Positions 7,493-15,122 of a DNA stretch of 34,589 bases are shown piece after piece (position 1 is the stretch's first letter; every line of letters starts with the position of its first letter). A program made the position numbers and the translations under genes. The notes below the pieces were generated by a model. It ran no database searches and was not told where the DNA came from. It worked only from the letters and a program-made list of their open reading frames with translations. The stretch is from an uncultured Bacilli bacterium. Its GTDB lineage: Bacteria; Bacillota_I; Bacilli_A; RFN20; DUOF01. Location of the stretch: positions 1 to 34,589 of the forward strand of contig CAKORZ010000005.1 in the NCBI GenBank assembly GCA_934101685.1. Direction: 5' to 3'.

Positions 7493-9076
7493 TCAGTCTT
7501 CTTTTTTTAATTTGTGTATTGTCGTTGCTTCAGAGTATTTGCTAGGAATAGTGTTTTCAAGTATTATAACCTGAATATCTAATTGCTCTAAATCTTTAAC
7601 TATTTTATTTATGATCTCTCCGACATCATTATTACTTCTAAACAGATGAGACCATAAACTATCAATCACTATTGTTTCAAGAAGATTTATTTTCAAAGAT
7701 ATTGATTTTAATAATATTTCTAATATAGATGCAAAAGTACAAATATTTCGATATCCTTTTGATAATAGATATCTGGAAGTTCCACTAAATTTAAAATCAA
7801 AATCTTCTTCATCAAACTGTACATTTGAATATTGTTCAATACCCCAATTTTTTAATCTTTTTCCTATATTAGAACATATCTTGTTTATTTCTCTAGCAAA
7901 TGTTTCATCAATTTTCATTTGTTCTAATTTAACATTTTCTTCTTGTTTTTTATCTTCATTTTTTTTGGCAAAAATCCTTTTAATTTTTATATAAGCATCA
8001 TATTCTTGTATCTTTTTTTCTAACTTATTTAGAGTTTCATTGCTTTGTTCTATCTCTTTTAATAAAATTATATTCTTTCGTTCTAAGCTTAATATTTGAG
8101 ATTTAATTTTTTCAATATCATAAGTAATAATAGTTATTTGTTTTTCCAAATCTTCAACCTTTGAGGCTAAGATTATGTAATCATTATCATTTATCTCATC
8201 TTCAATAATTTTTATTTTTTTCCCACACTCGCACTCAACCGTGTAATTATCTAAAAAATCAACAAATTGTTTAGCTGATACTAAATCTTCTATTTGAGAT
8301 TCAAATAATTGTTTTAATGACTTTAATCTTTCTAAATTTACTATTTTTTCTTGTTTCTCTTTATGTAGTGATTTTAGCGTTTTATCATATTCTTTGTTTT
8401 TCAATTCTTTGCTTTCTATTGTATTTTTTAGCTTTTTATATTCACTTTTTTCTTCATAAGTTGGCTGAAGTATTTCCTTTTCAATAGTTTTTAATGATAG
8501 ATCAATATTCTTTTTTGATTGTAACTGTTCTTTCGTATCATTTATGCATTCTTCATCTAAAAACATTCCTGTTACTAGATACTTATAAAAATTTTTGTTC
8601 TTAGTTTTTTCAGTATAAACACTGCCATAAAGATGATCTTTTGAAGTTAATTTTGATTCGTTAAAAAATATTGCTTTTATATATTCTCTCAAAGTAAAAG
8701 AGCATATTTCATATTTTTTATTTTTGAGAATTTTTACAGGGTTATGATTAATTATAGTATTTAATAATTCTTTGTATTCTCCATCAAGTTTTTTCCCATT
8801 AGAGCTAATCTCTTGTGTTTTTGAATCAAAAGATCTTTTCAAAATATATGTCTCGTATTGATTGCCTATATTCATTTCAACGCCTTGTAATTGAGGAAAA
8901 ATTTTTTTTGCCTCTAATATATCGATTTCATCCCCTTTAGAACCTAAAACAAACTCAATTATTTTAAATAATAAAGTTTTACCACTTCCACTTTCATCAT
9001 AAATTATAGTAACATTATCGTTCATTAGGTAATTAAAATCTTTTTCTCCATATAATTTTATATAATTAATTTTCAT
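7493..9076 (-). CDS. SMC/Rad50-like ATPase of an ABC three-component (ABC-3C) system
   Basis: This is a 527-residue ABC ATPase of the SMC type. Its Walker A loop DESGSGKT is at 27-34, with Asp replacing the usual first Gly. A long charged coiled coil spans about 185-375, broken near 282-284 by a CxCGK turn like half a zinc hook. An ABC signature-like LLSKGYRN is near 437-444 and Walker B ETIVIDSLW at 467-475. I chose the ATG at 9076 because GGAGG lies 5 nt upstream; a TTG at 9100 would extend it by 8 residues but has no ribosome binding site. Its start overlaps the end of the small middle gene by 11 nt. ABC-3C ATPases are thought to sense a nucleic-acid cue and release the effector. That mechanism is inferred from family literature. 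Confidence 0.78.
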   Translation of the reverse strand: MKINYIKLYGEKDFNYLMNDNVTIIYDESGSGKTLLFKIIEFVLGSKGDEIDILEAKKIFPQLQGVEMNIGNQYETYILKRSFDSKTQEISSNGKKLDGEYKELLNTIINHNPVKILKNKKYEICSFTLREYIKAIFFNESKLTSKDHLYGSVYTEKTKNKNFYKYLVTGMFLDEECINDTKEQLQSKKNIDLSLKTIEKEILQPTYEEKSEYKKLKNTIESKELKNKEYDKTLKSLHKEKQEKIVNLERLKSLKQLFESQIEDLVSAKQFVDFLDNYTVECECGKKIKIIEDEINDNDYIILASKVEDLEKQITIITYDIEKIKSQILSLERKNIILLKEIEQSNETLNKLEKKIQEYDAYIKIKRIFAKKNEDKKQEENVKLEQMKIDETFAREINKICSNIGKRLKNWGIEQYSNVQFDEEDFDFKFSGTSRYLLSKGYRNICTFASILEILLKSISLKINLLETIVIDSLWSHLFRSNNDVGEIINKIVKDLEQLDIQVIILENTIPSKYSEATTIHKLKKED

Positions 9077-9494
9077 AGCAACCTCCAATATGTGATTCAA
9101 TAAAATTAACAGTTAATTCATCGTATATTTTATCTAAGTCAGATTCATTGATGTAATTTTGTTGAATGTAGTCTATTTTTTCTATTAGTCTTTTATTTAT
9201 TTTATTATTTGAAAAATTATGTGCAAAAATTTTTCCTGACGCAGTAAGCCTTAAATTGTATCCATATGGTTCTATCAGCTTCGTTGCTAAGAGTATAGCT
9301 ACTGCGCTATTCATTTGAGACGAGTAAACTTTGAAAGAATTTATGTTTTTAATATTTTTGTTATGCATTGTTCCATCTACATAAAAATCTGACAAAGATA
9401 TGAAATATAATAGACTGTTTTTGGACAAATAACTATTCTTGTTTAAAAATAAAATTATTTTTGAACATAATGCATAAATATCAATTTGTTTCAT
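9066..9494 (-). CDS. Small middle component of the ABC-3C-like system
   Basis: This helical protein of 142 residues has no enzyme motif. It lies between the nuclease-effector gene (14-nt overlap) and the ATPase gene (11-nt overlap), which is the usual place of the middle component in ABC three-component systems. Residues 1-35 and 50-85 form predicted helices, and LTASGKIFAHNF resembles the winged-helix-like tail seen in several middle components. GGGAG precedes the ATG by 8 nt. The function assigned to this class is to bridge effector and ATPase. The call depends mainly on size and gene order, because the sequence itself is not diagnostic to my eye. Confidence 0.6.
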   Translation of the reverse strand: MKQIDIYALCSKIILFLNKNSYLSKNSLLYFISLSDFYVDGTMHNKNIKNINSFKVYSSQMNSAVAILLATKLIEPYGYNLRLTASGKIFAHNFSNNKINKRLIEKIDYIQQNYINESDLDKIYDELTVNFIESHIGGCYEN

Positions 9495-10530
9495 CTTGAG
9501 ACTCCCAATTTAAAATTTTTTCATTTACCAAATAATGGCACATCCCTTTTTTATCTGCATTATTTATAATATTTAACTCATTTTCTCCCAACAAACTCGA
9601 ACAATCTCTTATTTGGACGACATTTTGTAAACATTTTATATATCGTTCTAAATCATTGTCGCTGCTATAAAATAACATTTCAATTCCTTCATAAATTTCC
9701 TTTTTAGCAATTTCAAATTCATCATAATTTCCAAAAAGGAATTTGTCAGTTTCTTTTAATGATAGGCAACTATAATAACTTTCCTTTGCATTTGACAATG
9801 CAATAGATTTTTTTGGATTATCTTTAAATAATTTACTAATTTGTAAATAGAATCTGTCTTCCTCGCAAATTGGAGTGATTTTTGGTCGATTATATCGAAA
9901 TGGTTGTTGTTTACAAAATCTTATACTTCCAATATCGCTTTTGTAATATTCTATAACAATATCATTTATGTCAATATTATCTATTTTAGAATAATCTTGA
10001 TCATTTAAACTTTTGATAAAATCGTTTAATGTTATGGAAGTATAATTAATTTTATAATTTTTTAAAGATTGCTCTGCATTTCTAATAATTTCTTTTTTTA
10101 GCATTTCTTTATCTTTAATCAATTTTAATGTAGCATTTGTAATTCCCTTGCTAGAAATTATATAAATTTTGGTTGGTATATCTATCTCTCCACAGTGTAC
10201 ATACCAAAATATTTTTATAGATATATCAATAATATCTTGTTTAGACAATTGTTTATTATATTGTTTCGCTTGGAAATATATTGTTTCTTTATTATTTTTA
10301 TAATAAATATCAACTCCTTTATCTCCAGCGCCACCAATACGATACAAAAGTGACTTATCGTCCAAAACTTTTCTACAATATTTTAGCCATTCAAATAAAA
10401 ATATTTCAAATTCATCGCCAGAATAAGATAAAAGTGTTTGGATCATTCTATTTGTTTCAATTCTATCCTTTTTCCTTATTTTGGGGACTGTTATACTGCC
10501 TATAGATATAGTATTTTTCACATTTGCCAT
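9481..10530 (-). CDS. PD-(D/E)xK nuclease effector with ABC-3C C-terminal domain
   Basis: The 349-residue protein has two parts. Residues 36-170 look like a Mrr-type restriction endonuclease: an acidic helix DEFEIFLFEWL (38-48), then GGAGDKGVDIY with Asp74, then IYFQAKQY with Gln87-x-Lys89, the QxK variant of the PD-(D/E)xK site. After a linker with FRYNRPKI, residues 225-345 match what I recall of the ABC-3C effector C-terminal domain, including DLERYIKCLQNVVQIRDCSS and the ending DKKGMCHYLVNEKILNW. This suggests a DNA-cleaving effector controlled by the ATPase encoded two genes on. AGGAG lies 6 nt before the ATG. It is the first gene of the operon, behind a strong promoter and tandem repeats. 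Confidence 0.75.
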   Translation of the reverse strand: MANVKNTISIGSITVPKIRKKDRIETNRMIQTLLSYSGDEFEIFLFEWLKYCRKVLDDKSLLYRIGGAGDKGVDIYYKNNKETIYFQAKQYNKQLSKQDIIDISIKIFWYVHCGEIDIPTKIYIISSKGITNATLKLIKDKEMLKKEIIRNAEQSLKNYKINYTSITLNDFIKSLNDQDYSKIDNIDINDIVIEYYKSDIGSIRFCKQQPFRYNRPKITPICEEDRFYLQISKLFKDNPKKSIALSNAKESYYSCLSLKETDKFLFGNYDEFEIAKKEIYEGIEMLFYSSDNDLERYIKCLQNVVQIRDCSSLLGENELNIINNADKKGMCHYLVNEKILNWESQDETN

Positions 10531-10556
10531 ATTTTTCTCCTAAAATTTTCTAAAAC

Positions 10557-10585
10557 ATTATAACAAATAAATATTAATCCATCAA
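10557..10585 (-). promoter_or_regulatory. SigA-type promoter of the ABC-3C-like operon
   Basis: On the minus strand TTGATG (10585-10580), 17 bp and the full consensus TATAAT (10562-10557) precede the effector ATG at 10530 by 26 bp. Three 12-bp repeats abut the -35 box on its upstream side. Confidence 0.78.
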
Positions 10586-10620
10586 CATCTTGTATATTAT
10601 CTTGTATACTATCTTATATA
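10585..10620 (-). repeat. Three tandem 12-bp direct repeats upstream of the ABC-3C promoter
   Basis: Read on the minus strand, the units are TATATAAGATAG (10620-10609), TATACAAGATAA (10608-10597) and TATACAAGATGT (10596-10585). The period is 12 bp, slightly more than one helical turn, and the last unit touches the -35 box. The arrangement suggests cooperative binding by an activator or repressor. It could also be chance in A/T-rich DNA, but the two inner units share ten consecutive bases including the G/C positions. Confidence 0.65.
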
Positions 10621-10649
10621 TTCTTAACATTAATAAAAATTTAGATATT

Positions 10650-10674
10650 AAAAAAGCAAGTTTGATAAACTTGC
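10650..10674 (-). terminator. Strong Rho-independent terminator of the polysaccharide cluster
   Basis: GCAAGTTT and AAACTTGC form a perfect 8-bp stem with a 3-nt loop (10656-10674). On the minus strand six T residues follow. It lies 9 nt past the last gene of the cluster and before the ABC-3C promoter region. Confidence 0.88.
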
Positions 10675-10682
10675 AATACTTT

Positions 10683-12149
10683 TTATAAATTAATTTGATT
10701 TTTTTCAGTTTTCTTTTTGTTTAATACTTTTTTTAATGTTTCTAATACTAACGAATCTTTTAACAACAATATAATAGCAAAATATATTATTATTCCTATT
10801 AAAACCAAAATAAAGGTATTAAGAATAGTAGAGTTCATATTTTTTCCAATTATTAATAGTACTATTAACATAGCAGCACTAGAAATTATAGGTTTTATAC
10901 TAGTTTTCGTTATTTCTTTTATTGATAAATCTTTTCTAACTATAATTAACATTGTAATTGTTACTATCAACTCTGCTGAAATTGAAGCAATAGTTGCACC
11001 AATTGATTGATATTTTCTAATTAATATTATATTGAGAGTAAAATTAATAACTGCTCCCATGGTTAAACAAAAAGCAAATTTTGAGTCCTCTTTTTTAGGC
11101 AATAAGTATTGTATACCTAATATATTGGACAATCCTATAATTGGTATTAATGCCGCAAACAATTGCAATAGTACAATAGACTTATCAAATCCATCTCCCA
11201 AAAACCAAGGTATTAAATTATTTGCAACACCTATAATTCCAAACATTAAAGGTATTCCTATTATCCAAACAAAATGACTAGCAGTATATATATTTTGTTT
11301 AACTTTATCCATATTACCTTGTTCTAATTCATACGTGTTTCTAGGAATCATCACCGTACCAACACATGTTACTATTGTCATTGCCATTTTGGCTATTTTT
11401 TCAGCCTGTTCATAATATCCATTTTCAAAATCGGACTTTGTTATTATTCCTATTAATGACTTATCTAGAACTACATATATAGAAGTAGCAATCGTAGGAA
11501 TAAACAATTTTAATGTGCCTGGCAAGTGCTTTAATGGTTTTAATTCCTTTACTTTTATTTTTTCCACTATTTTAAAGGCTGAAGGCCATAAAGATAGATT
11601 TCCAATAATTAGAGCCAATGAATTCAATAAACAATAAATCCATAAGTCGCTTTTACCTTTAACAAAGATAAATATTGCTATAGTTGCAAATATTTTTACA
11701 ACTATATTTTTCAATACTATATTTCCAAAATTTTCATTTCCTTGAAATAAAAATGTTATATCAAAAGCTATTGCTACTATATTTATCATCATTAAAGACA
11801 TTAATAACGAATTTTTCCCATAAACTCCAGTTAATATTAAGATTAAATTAACTATAATACTAATACTAACTGGTATCAATCTAACTATATTTATTTCCCA
11901 AAATATTTTGCTCTGCTTTTGTTTATTGTCTTGATATTTTGCTATTTCCCTTTGTGCATAGTATCCAAATCCTAATGAAGCAAATATAGTAAAATAAGTA
12001 ATAATTGAATAACTAAAGCTATATTGCCCCACACCATCTGCTAGTAATGCTCTTGAGACATAAGGGGTAACAATTATTGGTACTATCAATACTGTTATCT
12101 GATATATTAAATTATATATATAATTTTTCTTAATACTTTTCTTTGCCAT
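10683..12149 (-). CDS. Wzx-type polysaccharide flippase (MOP/MATE superfamily), copy 1
   Basis: This 488-residue protein is very hydrophobic, with 12-14 likely membrane helices, and carries the Wzx family start (KKNYIYNLIYQITVLIVPIIVTPYVSRAL split over residues 7-35) and VGQYSFSYSIITYF. Wzx proteins move undecaprenyl-pyrophosphate-linked repeat units across the membrane. MxYG-type motifs common to Firmicutes Wzx are seen, as is GIIGVANNLIPWFLG. Its ATG overlaps the glf stop by one base (TAATG). The ribosome site AGAAAGTG is rather far from the ATG, so it may depend on translational coupling. It ends the downstream unit of the cluster; a second, dissimilar flippase lies at 20630. Confidence 0.88.
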   Translation of the reverse strand: MAKKSIKKNYIYNLIYQITVLIVPIIVTPYVSRALLADGVGQYSFSYSIITYFTIFASLGFGYYAQREIAKYQDNKQKQSKIFWEINIVRLIPVSISIIVNLILILTGVYGKNSLLMSLMMINIVAIAFDITFLFQGNENFGNIVLKNIVVKIFATIAIFIFVKGKSDLWIYCLLNSLALIIGNLSLWPSAFKIVEKIKVKELKPLKHLPGTLKLFIPTIATSIYVVLDKSLIGIITKSDFENGYYEQAEKIAKMAMTIVTCVGTVMIPRNTYELEQGNMDKVKQNIYTASHFVWIIGIPLMFGIIGVANNLIPWFLGDGFDKSIVLLQLFAALIPIIGLSNILGIQYLLPKKEDSKFAFCLTMGAVINFTLNIILIRKYQSIGATIASISAELIVTITMLIIVRKDLSIKEITKTSIKPIISSAAMLIVLLIIGKNMNSTILNTFILVLIGIIIYFAIILLLKDSLVLETLKKVLNKKKTEKNQINL

Positions 12150-13246
12150 TATAAATTTTTCACTTTCTCTAATGCTGCTCTTATAACTATATGCATATCA
12201 TAATATTTGTATTCTCCAAGTCTTCCTCCAAATATTACATTACTGTATTTATCTGCAAGTTCTTTATATTTAGCATATAGTTCACCGTTCTTTGCATCAT
12301 TTACAGGATAATATGGTTCATCTCCCAATTTCCATGTAGATGAATATTCTTTACTTATAACTGTCTTTTCTTGTTTGCCAAATTCAAAATGCTTGTGTTC
12401 AATTATTCTTGTATATGGTGTTTCATAATCTGTATAGTTAACTACAGCATTTCCTTGATAATTAGGAGTATCTAATATTTCAGTTTCAAATCTAACACTT
12501 CTATATTCTAATGGCCCATAACAATAATCAAAATATTTATCAATTGGACCTGTGTATATGATTTTAGGAGCAATGTTTTCTAGTTCCATTTTATTTTCAA
12601 AAAAGTCGCAGTTTAGTCTCACATCAGCTTTTTCTAACATTTTTTCTATTATTTTAGTATATCCACCAACAGGAATTCCTTGATATCTGTCATTAAAATA
12701 ATTGTTATCAAAAATAAATCTTACAGGTAATCTTTTAATAATAAATGCAGGTAACTCAGTGCATTTTCTTCCCCATTGTTTTGCAGTATATCCTTTTATT
12801 AATTTTTCATATATAGTTGGCCCTACAAGGTTAATAGCTTGCTCTTCTAAGTTTTTAGGCTCTTCTATATGATATGAGGACTTCTCTTCTTCAATTCTTT
12901 TTTGAGCTTGTTCTGGAGTAAATACATCATTCCATAACTTAGTAAATGTATTCATATTAAAAGGCAAATTATATAATTCATTTTTATATCTTGCTACTGG
13001 AGAGTTAATATAATTATTAAACTCTGCGAATTGATTTATATAATTCCAAATTTCTTTATCAGATGTATGAAAAATATGTGCCCCATATTTATGAACATTT
13101 ATCCCTTCTATTTCCTCTGTATAAATATTCCCACCTATATGATTTCTTTTATCTATAACTAAGCACTTATATCCTTTTTTTCCAAGTTCATATGCACATA
13201 CAGCACCATACAAACCAGATCCTACTATTAAATAATCATATTTCAT
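12149..13246 (-). CDS. glf: UDP-galactopyranose mutase
   Basis: This flavoenzyme converts UDP-galactopyranose to UDP-galactofuranose, the donor for Galf residues. The FAD loop GSGLYG is at 9-14, followed by VIDKRNHIGGNIY, HKYGAHIFHTSDKEIW and the substrate-site residues in NSPVARYKNELYNLPFN. The later YTAKQWGRKC and the C-terminal GRLGEYKYYDMHIVIRAAL are characteristic. At 365 residues it has the normal length. The chosen ATG at 13246 has AAGGGG 8 nt upstream; a GTG two codons earlier is too close to that site. It overlaps the upstream gene by 11 nt. The polymer made by this cluster therefore probably contains galactofuranose. Confidence 0.95.
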   Translation of the reverse strand: MKYDYLIVGSGLYGAVCAYELGKKGYKCLVIDKRNHIGGNIYTEEIEGINVHKYGAHIFHTSDKEIWNYINQFAEFNNYINSPVARYKNELYNLPFNMNTFTKLWNDVFTPEQAQKRIEEEKSSYHIEEPKNLEEQAINLVGPTIYEKLIKGYTAKQWGRKCTELPAFIIKRLPVRFIFDNNYFNDRYQGIPVGGYTKIIEKMLEKADVRLNCDFFENKMELENIAPKIIYTGPIDKYFDYCYGPLEYRSVRFETEILDTPNYQGNAVVNYTDYETPYTRIIEHKHFEFGKQEKTVISKEYSSTWKLGDEPYYPVNDAKNGELYAKYKELADKYSNVIFGGRLGEYKYYDMHIVIRAALEKVKNL

Positions 13247-14009
13247 TTTCACTGCCCCTTTTCAATTTTCTTTTTATTCTATTAATTTGAGTTTTAAATG
13301 GAGTTGCCTCTATAAATTCTACTCTTTTTTCCTTAATTTTTATTTCTTTTTTATGTTTTTCTAAATATACATTAAATAATCTTTCAGATAAAAAGCCAAA
13401 TACTCGTTTTTGATAATTGTTTCTTTCACTTATATCTATTCTTTTTTCTAATTCAAATAATATATCAAATAGCCAATTGGCATAATCTTCAATTATCTTT
13501 CTTTTTCCTATAAACATATTAAATAAATATATTCCATCTTTGTTCATACAATCATCAAATGCTTGCAAATACTCACTATGTCTTTCGTTTATTATTTTTC
13601 TAATTTCATCTAAGTCACTTGCATAATGCTTCTCTGCATAATAATCATATATACTTTTCCCAAAATAACCCTTTGGAGGCAAAATAATATCATATTTTTT
13701 CATTATTTTTTCTATTTGCTTAGTAGATAAAAAAGGAAACTTGCTTATATATAACAAATTATTAATGAACAATCTTCTATAATGTTCGAGTCCCAATATA
13801 TCACTTTCTAAATCATTATTTATAATCCAATATAATCCTGTAAGTTCACAATAATTAGAATTTTTATTGGAAATATTTTTCTCGTTTGAATCATCTAAAT
13901 ACCCATTTATTTTCTCTTTGTTATAAGCACCAACCAAAAGTATTTTTCTATTGTTTGGAAAAATATTCTCTATTTTTTTATGTGTTATTACATACAAACC
14001 AGTATTCAC
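13236..14009 (-). CDS. DUF4422 glycosyltransferase-like capsule protein, copy 2
   Basis: The 257-residue protein shows the DUF4422 pattern: an N-terminal THKK strand, CELTGLYWI, LGLEHYRRLF, DIILPPKGYFGKS, then HYASDLDEI and a NMFIGKR segment. This family is found in capsule clusters and is regarded as a glycosyltransferase, with HYRR as the most recognisable signature; donor and acceptor are unknown. It has a paralogue at 17404-18186, and the two share the same motif order. The start is GTG at 14009 with AGGTG 5 nt upstream. The gene is flanked by glf and a GT4 gene, so a Galf-related role is possible but unproven. Confidence 0.82.
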   Translation of the reverse strand: MNTGLYVITHKKIENIFPNNRKILLVGAYNKEKINGYLDDSNEKNISNKNSNYCELTGLYWIINNDLESDILGLEHYRRLFINNLLYISKFPFLSTKQIEKIMKKYDIILPPKGYFGKSIYDYYAEKHYASDLDEIRKIINERHSEYLQAFDDCMNKDGIYLFNMFIGKRKIIEDYANWLFDILFELEKRIDISERNNYQKRVFGFLSERLFNVYLEKHKKEIKIKEKRVEFIEATPFKTQINRIKRKLKRGSENEI

Positions 14010-14017
14010 TTTATCAC

Positions 14018-15118
14018 CTACCTTTTAAAATAATTTTCTATTTTCTCACATTCTTGTTCTATGTCAAATCCATTTTCTGCAATAGATTGTTTGTTATCTT
14101 TTCTATTATTTTTATTATTATACATTATGTTAGCCCATTCTTTGCCAGATTTATTCAAACTTATAAAATTAAAGTTATCACTCATTTTAGATTTATCTGA
14201 TATTGTATCTTTAGAAGCATAAACAGGTAATCCATTTGCTTGTGCCTCTATCAAAGCCACAGGTAAGCCTTCAAATAGTGAAGGAAATAAAAATATATCC
14301 ATTGCATTTAATAGCTCTTTAACATCTTTTCTTAATCCTAGAAATTTTACATTATTAGAAATATTTAAACTTTCCACTTTTTCTTTTATTTTCTGCTTAT
14401 CCTCACCATCACCTATAAGCAATAAATATGATTTATTATTTAATTTATGATACTCATAAAATATATCTATTAAAAAATCATGGTTTTTTTGGAAGTGAAA
14501 CCTTCCTACATGCCCGATTACAACGCTATCATCATCTATTTTGAACTCTTTTCTATACTTTTCTCTCACTTTTTCATCATATGCATATTCCTTTAAGTTA
14601 ATAGCATTGTTCACAAGCATATATTTATCTGAGGCTGTAATTTTTTTTGTATAAAACCATTTTCCTGCCTCTTCTCCACAACTCCAAAAATCTGTAGCGT
14701 ATTTTTTTATTCTATGTTTATTAACTTTATGTAGTACTCCCCTTATAAACGAATCCATATTTTGTGAATTATGACTATGGATAACTCTATATTTAATACC
14801 ATATTTCTTAGCATATTTTAAATAATCTATATTAGCTAAACTACATACATTAACCCAAATAGTAGAGTATTCTTTAGCATGCTTTTTAAAAAAATCATTC
14901 ATATCATTATGAAATTTTCGAGCATTTTCTCTTCTTTGTGTAATTCTATATATTTTTCCACCTAAAAGATTTATCTCATCTTCATATGCAACTTTATCTG
15001 TATTACATAAAAAATCAAATTGTACATTGTTTTTATCTATATTTCTATAATAATTCATTATTACTGACTCCACTCCACCTGGATTTTCAGTAATTCCAAA
15101 TACTAAAACTTTTTTCAT
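14018..15118 (-). CDS. GT4-family glycosyltransferase (GT-B fold)
   Basis: This 366-residue retaining glycosyltransferase has an N-terminal glycine loop NPGGVESVIMNYYR (12-25), HSHNSQN at 114-120, the donor-site GHVGRFHFQKNHDFL (Arg206, Lys211) and the EX7E motif at Glu283-Glu291 (EGLPVALIE). It probably adds a sugar to the lipid-linked repeat unit on the cytoplasmic face. I chose the ATG at 15118 because AAGGAG stands 8 nt upstream; the earlier GTG at 15157 would add 13 residues not typical of the family. The upstream stop is at 15123, 4 nt away. Confidence 0.9.
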   Translation of the reverse strand: MKKVLVFGITENPGGVESVIMNYYRNIDKNNVQFDFLCNTDKVAYEDEINLLGGKIYRITQRRENARKFHNDMNDFFKKHAKEYSTIWVNVCSLANIDYLKYAKKYGIKYRVIHSHNSQNMDSFIRGVLHKVNKHRIKKYATDFWSCGEEAGKWFYTKKITASDKYMLVNNAINLKEYAYDEKVREKYRKEFKIDDDSVVIGHVGRFHFQKNHDFLIDIFYEYHKLNNKSYLLLIGDGEDKQKIKEKVESLNISNNVKFLGLRKDVKELLNAMDIFLFPSLFEGLPVALIEAQANGLPVYASKDTISDKSKMSDNFNFISLNKSGKEWANIMYNNKNNRKDNKQSIAENGFDIEQECEKIENYFKR

Positions 15119-15122
15119 ATAA

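Noticed and set aside
9077..9100. TTG start of the ABC ATPase at 9100
   Set aside because: No Shine-Dalgarno before it, while the ATG at 9076 has GGAGG at good spacing.
10585..10620. CRISPR-like array
   Set aside because: Only three directly abutting 12-bp units with no spacers and no cas genes.
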